The notes below the pieces were generated by a model. That model saw only the letters and a list, made by a program, of their open reading frames with translations, was not told where the DNA came from and ran no database searches. Positions 6,993 to 13,846 of a stretch of DNA of 16,816 nucleotides are shown piece by piece. The stretch is from assembly GCA_005879255.1 (NCBI GenBank), contig VBKY01000178.1, positions 1-16,816 on the forward strand, in the 5' to 3' direction. The DNA comes from Deltaproteobacteria bacterium. Its GTDB lineage: Bacteria; Desulfobacterota_B; Binatia; UBA9968. The position numbers and the translations under genes were made by a program. Numbering within the stretch: the first letter of the stretch is position 1; each line of letters starts with the position of its first letter.

Positions 6993-8735
6993 TTACGCCG
7001 ATGACGCCACATGCTGCAGTTTGCGAGCGTAGATCCAAAAGCCCGTTACCAGGGGTGACATCACCGCAATCATGACGATCGCGATAGCCGCTGCATCGCC
7101 GAGGCCGCCGCCGTGCCACTGCCCCCAAATGTAAGTCGATAAAACCTGACTTTTCGGCGAGGCTAAAAACACCGCCATCGTCAGCTCGCGATACGCTGAC
7201 AGCGATGTCCAGATCCAGGTGTAGACCAAACCGGGCTTGATCAGCGGCACGATTACTTTGGCGAGAATGCGGAAGGTCGAGACGCCACCAACCTGCGCGG
7301 CTTCCTCTAACTCCCGATGCACCTGAATCATGCTGTTATTTAGCACTCGGGTGCCGAAGCTGATCCAACACACCACATAAACTACCATCAGCACGAAGAT
7401 CGTGCCGTAGAGCGGGACCACATTGGAAATCAGCAACGCCAGGTAGGCGATCGCGAGAGCAAACAGCAAATGCGGTACCGGATGAGGCAGGAAGGCGATC
7501 GCGTCGAGCACAACGCGCCAGCGCATGCGCGACCGGGTGACGATCCACGAAATCGCCGAGCAAATGATCACGATGGCGGTTGGTACGACCACCATGAGCA
7601 GTACAGTGTTGAGGGCGGCACCCAAGAGCGCGTCGTCGACAGCAATCTGCGTGTAACGTTCGAAGGAAATGACAGACAGCGCGTGCCACGATGGCGCTTG
7701 AACGTAGGGTAGCAACGATACCCAAAAGATCGCGATCATGGGCAACACAAAAGCAAGCAAGAAGTACGCACCCAGAAGCCCCCAAGCGACCAGCCACCAG
7801 TGCCCGAGCTCGACGGGGCGCGACTGGTAAGCTTTCCCGGAGATAATTTGGTAGCGGTGGCTCTGTTTCAGCGCGCGAAAATAAGGAATCATCAAAATCA
7901 GCGACAATCCAACCATGATGCTGCCATAGGCCCCGCTTAGCCCATAGCGGGGTAATCCCTCGTTGGGATTGATCATGAAGTAAATGGCCGTGCTGAACGT
8001 AAAAATATTATTGGCCATGCCGATCACGCCGGGCACATCGAAGGCAGCGATAGCCACGGTAAGCATCCAGATAACCGCGGAGAAAAGCGCCGGCCAGATC
8101 AGCGGCAATTCGATCCGTACCAGGGTGCGCCACTTGCTCACACCGTGGACGCTGGCAGCTTCGACCAGCGCGGGGTTCATGCTGCGCAAGGCCGCTGAAA
8201 TCATCACGTAGGCGAGCGGTGTCAACGTCATCCCCTGAACGAAACCGATCCCCGGCACCGTGGCGATGTTGAGCGGAGCTTTTGTCAGACCGAAAAGCTG
8301 CATCAAAAAAATATTGATGACGCCGATGCGCGGGTGGAGCAGAAATACCCAACCCATGGCCTTGAGAAAAGTCGGGAACAGAATGCCGATGCTGAGCACG
8401 CTCATGGCCACGGCCTTGTAGGGCATGTTGGTGCGCTCGATGAGCCAAGCGAAAATAAAACCCAAGGGAACCGACACGGCGATCGTGATTGCCGCGAAAA
8501 TCAGCGTGGTTGTCATGACCCGATAGGTGTACGGATCGGCGAGCAAGGCGACATAATTTTTCAAAGTATAGGCCGATACCTGACCCGGCACGCCCGTGTG
8601 CAGGCTCATCCAGATAATCATCGCCAGCAAAACAAGAATCGACAACGCCGCGAACCCAGCGATTCCCACGAGCGAGAGCTTTGACCAATTGAACAGCGAT
8701 CGCGGCTGTTCAGCAGTAAGCACATGGGTTGACAT
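6993..8735 (-). CDS. ABC transporter permease, fused two-half type (FbpB-like)
   Basis: Inner-membrane channel of an ABC importer, 580 residues with roughly twelve hydrophobic segments: two homologous permease halves in one chain, as in iron(III) FbpB/AfuB-type transporters. Each half carries an EAA loop for docking the ATPase: EAASVHGVSKWRTLVRIELP (192-211) and EEAAQVGGVSTFRILAKVIV (477-496). It is the only permease in the window and probably serves one or more of the three similar SBPs (4568, 8903, 11309). No ATP-binding subunit is present, so that gene must lie elsewhere. ATG 8735 has no strong ribosome-binding site. The upstream gap contains a complete 56-bp hairpin element (8780-8835). 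Confidence 0.93.
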   Translation of the reverse strand: MSTHVLTAEQPRSLFNWSKLSLVGIAGFAALSILVLLAMIIWMSLHTGVPGQVSAYTLKNYVALLADPYTYRVMTTTLIFAAITIAVSVPLGFIFAWLIERTNMPYKAVAMSVLSIGILFPTFLKAMGWVFLLHPRIGVINIFLMQLFGLTKAPLNIATVPGIGFVQGMTLTPLAYVMISAALRSMNPALVEAASVHGVSKWRTLVRIELPLIWPALFSAVIWMLTVAIAAFDVPGVIGMANNIFTFSTAIYFMINPNEGLPRYGLSGAYGSIMVGLSLILMIPYFRALKQSHRYQIISGKAYQSRPVELGHWWLVAWGLLGAYFLLAFVLPMIAIFWVSLLPYVQAPSWHALSVISFERYTQIAVDDALLGAALNTVLLMVVVPTAIVIICSAISWIVTRSRMRWRVVLDAIAFLPHPVPHLLFALAIAYLALLISNVVPLYGTIFVLMVVYVVCWISFGTRVLNNSMIQVHRELEEAAQVGGVSTFRILAKVIVPLIKPGLVYTWIWTSLSAYRELTMAVFLASPKSQVLSTYIWGQWHGGGLGDAAAIAIVMIAVMSPLVTGFWIYARKLQHVASSA

Positions 8736-8779
8736 GATCGTTCAGTGTCTTATCTCTTGGCGTGCCCGGCACCTTTGCG

Positions 8780-8835
8780 GTAGGGGCAGGCCCCTGTGCC
8801 TGCCCGGACGGGCAACCACGGTGGGTTGCCCCTAC
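8780..8835. repeat. Complete GTAGGGGCA-type repeat, cloverleaf-like (56 bp)
   Basis: Outer ends GTAGGGGCA and TGCCCCTAC are exact inverted repeats. Inside are two further hairpins: GGGGCAGG...CCTGCCC and GGGCAACC-ACGGTG-GGTTGCCC. A single strand could fold as a three-stem structure. It lies between SBP2 and the permease. A truncated relative is at 4324-4366. Confidence 0.8.
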
Positions 8836-8902
8836 ACCGTTGCTATTTCCATCGCGACAAGACTGTACAATAGACGACGAATTTTTAAGTCGCCACCTTA
8901 CC

Positions 8903-9961
8903 CTACTTTAACAGGATCTTGGTCAACTCTTCGTCGAGACTGGTGTCCTCTTTTTGAAAGACTTCATTGAGCTCTTTGGGATCTTGGAGTTTGAGCTTAT
9001 TGTTCTTCACATACTTCGCCATGAGTGTGCCGTCGACCAAATAGGAGCTACGCATATCATGCTTTTCCATCACGGCTTGCGCTTCTCGGGTCGTCATCAA
9101 CGCGACGAAGAGTTTAGCCATGTTCGGATGCGCGGAATTTCTTGGCACGGACAGTTGATAATATGAACTTGTCGCCGGCGTCGAGCCAGGCAGCCCGACC
9201 AGAGGCGCGCCCTTTGCCTGCCATTTCCACATTGCCTCCAAGGGTCCCCCCGTGCTCGCCATGATCGGGAACTCGCCGCTGACGATCCGTTCTTCTTCGC
9301 CCTGGCGCAACCGCCCTCCCACCAACGGCGCCAGTTTGCGCGCATATGCCAAAACTTTTTCTCTCCCCCAGATTGACGATACTCTCACTAACCAATGGAT
9401 GTACGAAGGAATCGCCATCTTTCCCGCCCAGGTCGGCGAGAGCGCGGGATCGATAAGATCTTCGTAGCTCTTGGGCGCTTTGTCCTTAGGAATCGAGTTC
9501 GAATTATAAATGATCCCGTGGAAGGACGCGTAAACCAGCAATGATTCTTGCGGAAAAATCTCCATCTCCTTGGTCACCCAGGGAAATATTCCCGACCAGT
9601 TCACTTTTTCCAGCGCCTTCTCTTGATGCATGGTCACGTAGGTGCCGTCCGAACCAAGGTAGAGATCGGTTGACGATTTAGCACCCGCCTTTTGCTCAGT
9701 GATAATGCGTGCGGCCACTTGCGGAAAGCTCGGGCCGCCGGTGAGATTCACTTTGGCTTTGAAGCCGTATCTCTTGGCAAAAAGATTTTCCAGCTCAGCG
9801 AAGCCTTTCTTGCCGCCGAAGGTCGACGCGCTGGCGACAAGCGTCACTTCTCCTTCCTTCTTTGCTTCAGTGACGATCTGCTCGAGCTTCTGCGCGTGCA
9901 ATGGCGCCGGCGCCGCGAGCAATAGCGCCTGCAGGCAGAGCACGAGAATGACATTAGACAT
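8903..9961 (-). CDS. Periplasmic solute-binding protein 2 (iron(III)-SBP-like; partner of Rieske oxygenase 2)
   Basis: ABC-importer binding protein of 352 residues, paralogous to those at 4568 and 11309. Signal peptide MSNVILVLCLQALLLAAPA, with cleavage after LHA at residue 23. Shared core motifs: TFGGKKG, STDLYLGS, IIYNSNSIP, SPTWAGK, VSGEFPI, VPRNSAHPN and MAKYVKNNK. Start: the frame opens at 9985, but ATG 9961 is chosen because AAGGAG lies eight bases before it (9970-9975) and the signal peptide then begins at residue 1. The post-GE stretch (MASTGGPLEAMWKW) lacks tandem tyrosines. It is the most divergent of the three by eye (for example VNLTGGPSFPQVAAR where the others have FSAGPEMNAMAAR or FAAGPEMNAMAAR), hinting at a different ligand. 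It follows oxygenase 2 after a 110-bp gap filled by a hairpin repeat and precedes the permease. Confidence 0.88.
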   Translation of the reverse strand: MSNVILVLCLQALLLAAPAPLHAQKLEQIVTEAKKEGEVTLVASASTFGGKKGFAELENLFAKRYGFKAKVNLTGGPSFPQVAARIITEQKAGAKSSTDLYLGSDGTYVTMHQEKALEKVNWSGIFPWVTKEMEIFPQESLLVYASFHGIIYNSNSIPKDKAPKSYEDLIDPALSPTWAGKMAIPSYIHWLVRVSSIWGREKVLAYARKLAPLVGGRLRQGEEERIVSGEFPIMASTGGPLEAMWKWQAKGAPLVGLPGSTPATSSYYQLSVPRNSAHPNMAKLFVALMTTREAQAVMEKHDMRSSYLVDGTLMAKYVKNNKLKLQDPKELNEVFQKEDTSLDEELTKILLK

Positions 9962-9969
9962 TAATAGCT

Positions 9970-9975
9970 CTCCTT
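9970..9975 (-). promoter_or_regulatory. Shine-Dalgarno AAGGAG deciding the SBP2 start
   Basis: AAGGAG on the minus strand, eight bases before ATG 9961. It lies inside the longer possible reading frame from 9985, which argues that the internal ATG is the real start. Confidence 0.75.
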
Positions 9976-9988
9976 GGTTCACCAAAGT

Positions 9989-10069
9989 CGAGGATGGAAG
10001 ATGGAGGATCGAAGATCGCGTTCCTCGATCCTCGATCCTCCATCCTCAATTTTCGACCCGCCATCCTCG
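9989..10069. repeat. GAGGATGGA-type hairpin repeat, copy 2
   Basis: The left arm CGAGGATGGAAGATGGAGGA pairs with a right arm whose reverse complement starts CGAGGATGGCGGGTCGA and later reads GAGGATGGAGGATCGAGG. The arms are tandem 7-9-nt units of GGATGGA/GGATCGA. It fills almost the whole gap between oxygenase 2 and SBP2. The related copy is at 932-991. Confidence 0.8.
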
Positions 10070-10071
10070 TT

Positions 10072-11205
10072 TCAACTCAGCGCCTCGACCGCGTCCCGAC
10101 TGGAATCGAAGAGGATCGGGGCATTCTCTTTTGGATCTCGAATCACGCCAATCGGATCCTTGCCTTGGCTCACTGCGTCGATGGCGTCGCGAATCATTTG
10201 TCTCAGCATCAAGATTCCCTGATCGGACGTTGCCAAGTGCTCCTTGGTACGATCCGCGATGATGCCTTGGGATTCTTGCGCGACGCGGTCCTGCTCGCGA
10301 TTGGGAAAATTCCACCAGCCGTCTTGCACACGATCATAGACGCCCGGAACGCTTTTTCTGAATCCTTTAACTCGAAGCGGCGCCGGCTGCGTCGGCTTGC
10401 CGTCCACATGCGGGTAGAAATCGATGTAATAGGTGTTCGTCGTGTAATCGTCCTTCGGCACGCGGAATCGAATTACCTGGCGCGGCTGCTCGTCGATGCG
10501 GGCGGCCGAGTGGCGCACGTGAGAGGGAAATACAAAATGCGAAATGCGAGGCCTCGTCGCGCCTTCGATCCAATTCGTTTCTTTGATACCGAACTGACTT
10601 GGCTGCCATTTGATCGTCGGCCGCTTCATGGCCATGTTCGGATAGCCTGCGGCGTGTAGCGCGATCGAGTGGGCCCCGTCGGCCGAATTCTCCGCCCGCT
10701 GCAGCCAGTTGCAGAATTCTTCCCCGCCGCCAACCACGCGGCAGCCATCTCCCCTCACCAACAAATCATAATTCGGCAATAACGGCGCCGGCTCAGGTCC
10801 AATATATGCGAAGACTAGCCCACCCGCATCCTGGGCATGATAGGCCGGATGTTTGATGCGATCTTTGAACGTACTATCGCCTGCTTCTGCGGGCTGCTCC
10901 AGACAGTTGCCCCGTATATCGTAGAGCCAGCCATGATAGCAGCAGCGGATGCCGTTTTCTTCGACCCGCCCGTATTCCAGCGACGTGCCGCGGTGCGAAC
11001 AGTGAAGCGCGACCAGTCCTAGTTGTCCTGCACCATCGCGAAACAACGCAAAATCTTCGGCCAACAACGTAATTTTTGCCGGTACACCTTTCGCTTTGAT
11101 GTCTTCGCTAAACGCCACCGGCCACCAGTAACGCCGCAGCATCTCGCCGGCCGGCTTGCCACGACCGACGCGGGTCAAGAATTCATTTTCTTCTTTTGAC
11201 AGCAT
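10072..11205 (-). CDS. Rieske non-heme iron oxygenase 2 (phthalate dioxygenase-like alpha subunit)
   Basis: Oxygenase catalytic subunit of 377 residues. Rieske ligands Cys69, His71 (CSHRG), Cys88 and His91 (CCYHGW). Catalytic iron motif DGAHSIALH (bridging Asp176, His179, His184), with third-ligand candidate Asp306 in REQDRVAQESQG. The C-terminal tail SQGKDPIGVIRDPKENAP is useful because a homologous tail lies past the stop of oxygenase 3. It is closer to oxygenase 3 than to oxygenase 1 (shared N-terminus KEEN, RYW and the block GPEPAPLLP). ATG 11205 is preceded by GAGG nine bases upstream. It probably hydroxylates or O-demethylates an aromatic or cyclic acid; a reductase partner is not in the window. 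Confidence 0.92.
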   Translation of the reverse strand: MLSKEENEFLTRVGRGKPAGEMLRRYWWPVAFSEDIKAKGVPAKITLLAEDFALFRDGAGQLGLVALHCSHRGTSLEYGRVEENGIRCCYHGWLYDIRGNCLEQPAEAGDSTFKDRIKHPAYHAQDAGGLVFAYIGPEPAPLLPNYDLLVRGDGCRVVGGGEEFCNWLQRAENSADGAHSIALHAAGYPNMAMKRPTIKWQPSQFGIKETNWIEGATRPRISHFVFPSHVRHSAARIDEQPRQVIRFRVPKDDYTTNTYYIDFYPHVDGKPTQPAPLRVKGFRKSVPGVYDRVQDGWWNFPNREQDRVAQESQGIIADRTKEHLATSDQGILMLRQMIRDAIDAVSQGKDPIGVIRDPKENAPILFDSSRDAVEALS

Positions 11206-11222
11206 GGGAGGTATCCTCGAAG

Positions 11223-11300
11223 GGAGTAGTGGAATAATGGAGTGCTGGAGTATTGGGATCGGAAACCCATCATTCCATTACTCCATCATTCCAATACTCC
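11223..11300. repeat. GGAGTAYTG-type hairpin repeat, copy 2
   Basis: A 78-bp near-perfect inverted repeat. The left arm GGAGTAGTGGAATAATGGAG aligns with the reverse complement of the right arm, GGAGTATTGGAATGATGGAG. The arms are tandem ~9-nt units around a short loop at ~11258-11265. Same family as 1826-1906. It lies between SBP3 and oxygenase 2. Confidence 0.85.
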
Positions 11301-11308
11301 AGTTCTTA

Positions 11309-12382
11309 TCACTGCTTCAGCATCTTGGTCAGCTCTTCTTTAAACTCTAACCCGCTATCCTCGCCCTGCAGGTAGAAGGCGATGGAATCTTTTGCCTCCT
11401 GGAGCCGGACTTTATTCTGTTTTAAGTATTTCGCCATGATCGTTCCCTCGACCAAATGCGAGGTGCGAAAATCATTCTTCTCGAGAATCGCCTGGGCTTC
11501 CTTAGACGCCATGAAACCAACGAACAGCTTCGACACATTGGGATGTGCCGAGTTCTTCGGCACACCAAGTTGAAAATAGGAAGGCAAGACCGGCGTCGAG
11601 CCCATCACCGCAACCAGCGGCGCGCCCTTCGCCTGCCACTGCCACATCTGTTCCGTCGCGCCGCCCATGTTGGCGGCGATCGGAAACTCGCCGCTAACGA
11701 CGCGCTCCTCTTCGCTGTAGCGCAGCCGCCCGCCGCTCAGAGCCACTAGCTTGCGCGTGAAGTTTTTGACCTTCTCTTCATTCCAGATCATCGACAGCTC
11801 CACGAGCCACGAGACATACGGCGGGATCGCCATCTTGCCGGCCCAGGTTGGACTCAGCTTCGGGTCGACGAGGTCTTCGTAGCTCTTCGGCGCCTTATCT
11901 TTCGGGATGAGTTTAGCATTGTAAATGATGCCGCGCAGCGAGGTAAAAATAAGCAAACCCTCGCTCGGAAAAATTTCCATCTCTTTGGTAATCCACGGAA
12001 AGATGCCGGAGTAGTTCACCTTCTCAAGCGCCTTCTCCTTATGCAGTAAAGCGAGATGGGATTGCGAGCCGTGGTAGATATCAGTCGAAGACTTGGCGCC
12101 GCTCTTTAATTCCGTAATCACCCGCGCCGCCATCGCGTTCATCTCCGGCCCGGCGGCAAAGCGAATTTTCGCGTTCAGGCCGAATTTCTTGTTGAACGCA
12201 GCTTCCAGCAGCGACAGCGTTTTCTGCCCGCCGAAGGTCTGCGCGCCGGCAATGAAAGTGAATTCCGGCTCTTTCTTCGCCGCGGCGATCAGCTGGTCGA
12301 GCGTCTCCGCGGCAATGGCTGAATGAAATGAGATCAGGACGAATAAGATTGACCGGATAATGATTCGCTTACAGCTTCTCAT
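11309..12382 (-). CDS. Periplasmic solute-binding protein 3 (iron(III)-SBP-like; partner of Rieske oxygenase 3)
   Basis: ABC-importer binding protein, 357 residues from the chosen start, the same length as SBP1 and very like it (both have AGPEMNAMAARVI and a C-terminal MLKQ). Signal peptide MRSCKRIIIRSILFVLISF, cleavage near residue 25 (SAIAA). Core motifs: TFGGQKT, STDIYHGS, IIYNAKLIP, SPTWAGK, VSGEFPI, VPKNSAHPN. The frame is open to ATG 12436, but ATG 12382 is preferred: it has GGAG seven bases upstream, and the extra 18 residues are encoded by a TTGAAC repeat tract. The tandem-Tyr iron motif expected after GE is absent (AANMGGATEQMWQW). It follows oxygenase 3 across a repeat-filled gap. 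Confidence 0.88.
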   Translation of the reverse strand: MRSCKRIIIRSILFVLISFHSAIAAETLDQLIAAAKKEPEFTFIAGAQTFGGQKTLSLLEAAFNKKFGLNAKIRFAAGPEMNAMAARVITELKSGAKSSTDIYHGSQSHLALLHKEKALEKVNYSGIFPWITKEMEIFPSEGLLIFTSLRGIIYNAKLIPKDKAPKSYEDLVDPKLSPTWAGKMAIPPYVSWLVELSMIWNEEKVKNFTRKLVALSGGRLRYSEEERVVSGEFPIAANMGGATEQMWQWQAKGAPLVAVMGSTPVLPSYFQLGVPKNSAHPNVSKLFVGFMASKEAQAILEKNDFRTSHLVEGTIMAKYLKQNKVRLQEAKDSIAFYLQGEDSGLEFKEELTKMLKQ

Positions 12383-12404
12383 TCGATCTCCGTTCCGGGC
12401 CAAC

Positions 12405-12483
12405 TTTGAACCTTGAACGTTTGAACCTTTGAACAAAATTCTTGATCCGCTTGAACGACTGGAACGATTGGAACGTCTGGAAC
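12405..12483. repeat. TTGAAC/TGGAACG tandem repeat tract
   Basis: Two clusters of 7-9-nt direct units: TTTGAACCTTGAACGTTTGA then ACC-TTTGAAC, and after a short spacer CTTGAACGACTGGAACGATT then GGAACGTCTGGAAC. Both run in the same direction, unlike the inverted families elsewhere. It sits between oxygenase 3 and SBP3 and makes the long N-terminal extension of SBP3 look artificial. Confidence 0.7.
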
Positions 12484-12490
12484 AATCTTT

Positions 12491-12574
12491 TTAATCAAGC
12501 AAATCCTCATGCGGTATCAGCCGAATCAGCCTATTCTTTTCCGGGTCTCGTATGACGCCCAACGGATCGCGTCC
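12491..12574 (-). pseudogene. Orphaned C-terminal tail of oxygenase 3 beyond the in-frame TAA
   Basis: Same reading frame as oxygenase 3, directly after its TAA: 27 sense codons then TAA. The translation contains GRDPLGVIRDPEKN, clearly alignable with the C-terminus of oxygenase 2 (GKDPIGVIRDPKEN). Reading through would give 383 residues, close to the 377 of oxygenase 2. Either a recent nonsense mutation or a base-call error. Confidence 0.7.
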
Positions 12575-13642
12575 TTATTTTACCGCCTCAATGGATTCTT
12601 TGTACAAGCGGCGCAAAAGGATGACGCCTCTATCTGTGTAGCCGAGGTGCTCTGTGGTGCGGTCGAAGATCGCTCCTTGGCTTTCTTGCGCGGCGCGGTC
12701 CTGGTCCTCGCGACCAAACCAACCGATCGAATCGTCCCAGCGATACACGCCGAAAGTAGTTTCCTGAACTCCTTCCGCCGATCGATCGGTCATAATGGTC
12801 CCCATCATCTTGCCATCGACGATAGCGCCGAACTCGACGGTATAATGAATCGCGCTGGTGTCGTCCATGGGCACGCGCCAGCGCATCACCTCACAGGAGC
12901 TGCTGGCGCGGTGCTCGGTCGGGTGGCCTTCCTCGACGTTGCCGGTCTTATTCATCGTCGGCATGACGAAGTAATTAACATGCGCCCAGCGATTGCCGTC
13001 GGCCGCGCGTCGTGTGTAAGTATTGAGCACGCCGTGTTCGAATACTTGCGGATTGATTTCGCCTTCATCCCACGTCGGTGTCGTCGCCGTGCGGTGCAGC
13101 CACTTGAGATGGTTTTGATCGACCGAGTTTTCGATCATCTGAAAATAGTTGCAGTTGATGATGCGCGCGCGCAGCGCCCGCTTGCCGTCCTGGCGCGCCA
13201 AAACGTCGTAACGCGGCAGGAGCGGCGCCGGTTCCGGCCCCATGTAGACGAAGAGGACTCCGCCCAACTCTTGAACTTTATATGACGGTTGGCGAACCCG
13301 TTCCTTAAACGTGCTGGTCGGCGGCTCGCTCGGGGTTTCCAAAACTTTGCCTTCAACGTCGTACAGCCAGCCATGGTAGCAGCAGCGCAGGCCGCCGTTC
13401 TCGATATGACCGAATTCCAGCGACGTGCCGCGATGCATGCAGCGCAAAGCCAACACTCCGACCCTGCCCTTCTCGTCGCGGAACATGACCACATCTTCGC
13501 CGAGGATTCTTTTGCGTTTTGGTTTGTCCCGAAGCTCGTTCGCGAAACCAATCGGTTGCCAATAACGGCGCAGCATTTTCCCCGCCGGCGTCCCTGGCCC
13601 AACGCGAGTTAATGTTTCATTTTCTTCTTTAGTGAGTGCCAT
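12575..13642 (-). CDS. Rieske non-heme iron oxygenase 3, C-terminal tail cut by an in-frame TAA
   Basis: Oxygenase catalytic subunit, 355 residues to the first stop. Rieske ligands Cys68, His70 (CMHRG), Cys87 and His90 (CCYHGW). Catalytic iron motif DQNHLKWLH (bridging Asp175, His178, His183), with third-ligand candidate Asp315 (EDQDRAAQESQG). All metal ligands are present. Oddity: after EAVK comes TAA (12577-12575), then the same frame continues for 27 codons to TAA at 12493-12491, including GRDPLGVIRDPEKN, which matches GKDPIGVIRDPKEN of oxygenase 2. The stop thus probably arose by a point change (CAA or AAA to TAA) or a sequencing error. The metal sites are intact, so the shortened protein could still work. 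ATG 13642 is preceded by AAGGGG. A candidate promoter lies upstream. It heads the oxygenase/SBP pairs. Confidence 0.92.
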   Translation of the reverse strand: MALTKEENETLTRVGPGTPAGKMLRRYWQPIGFANELRDKPKRKRILGEDVVMFRDEKGRVGVLALRCMHRGTSLEFGHIENGGLRCCYHGWLYDVEGKVLETPSEPPTSTFKERVRQPSYKVQELGGVLFVYMGPEPAPLLPRYDVLARQDGKRALRARIINCNYFQMIENSVDQNHLKWLHRTATTPTWDEGEINPQVFEHGVLNTYTRRAADGNRWAHVNYFVMPTMNKTGNVEEGHPTEHRASSSCEVMRWRVPMDDTSAIHYTVEFGAIVDGKMMGTIMTDRSAEGVQETTFGVYRWDDSIGWFGREDQDRAAQESQGAIFDRTTEHLGYTDRGVILLRRLYKESIEAVK

Positions 13643-13680
13643 GGAGATTTCCCCTTCTTCCTCCGATCTAGCAAATCAGA

Positions 13681-13707
13681 ATTATCCGAGATGATCTCGA
13701 GGTGCAA
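13681..13707 (-). promoter_or_regulatory. Candidate promoter of oxygenase 3 with palindrome in the spacer
   Basis: Minus strand: TTGCAC (13707-13702), a 15-bp spacer, then GATAAT (13686-13681; 5 of 6 to the consensus). The spacer is nearly filled by the perfect odd palindrome CGAGAT-G-ATCTCG (13687-13699 on +), which could be an operator. It lies about 40 bp before the start at 13642. The short spacer makes it uncertain. Confidence 0.35.
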
Positions 13708-13746
13708 GGCGACCTGCCGATCCGCCCACGACAGCAAAAATTATCT

Positions 13747-13834
13747 CACCACGAAGCGCACGAAGGACACGAAGGATTCGTAAATTGATACTTTTGAACC
13801 TCTCAATTTCGTGCTCTTCGTGGCCTTCGTGGTG
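13747..13834. repeat. CACGAAGG-type long hairpin repeat
   Basis: The left arm CACCACGAAGCGCACGAAGG (continuing with ACACGAAGG) pairs with a right arm whose reverse complement begins CACCACGAAGGCCACGAAGA; the arms are about 25-29 bp and the loop about 35 bp. They are built of CACGAAGG units. It begins 13 bp past the stop of the SBP at 13847 and could also act as a 3' RNA structure for that gene, but no T-run follows. Confidence 0.85.
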
Positions 13835-13846
13835 AATAGTCACCCA

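Noticed and set aside
8008..8688. Minus-strand open frame in another frame within the permease
   Set aside because: Arg/His-rich translation without membrane segments, overlapping a clear permease with two EAA loops.
9962..9985. Longer start for SBP2 at 9985
   Set aside because: The AAGGAG ribosome site lies inside this extension and points to ATG 9961.
12383..12436. Longer start for SBP3 at ATG 12436
   Set aside because: The added 18 residues come from the TTGAAC repeat tract; ATG 12382 has a GGAG site and begins a normal signal peptide.
12575..12577. TAA in oxygenase 3 as a recoding or alternative-code signal
   Set aside because: Many genes here end in TAA in normal places, so the standard code applies; mutation or base error is simpler.
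12509..13285. Plus-strand open frame of 258 codons opposite oxygenase 3
   Set aside because: Shadow of the oxygenase gene; no recognisable motif.
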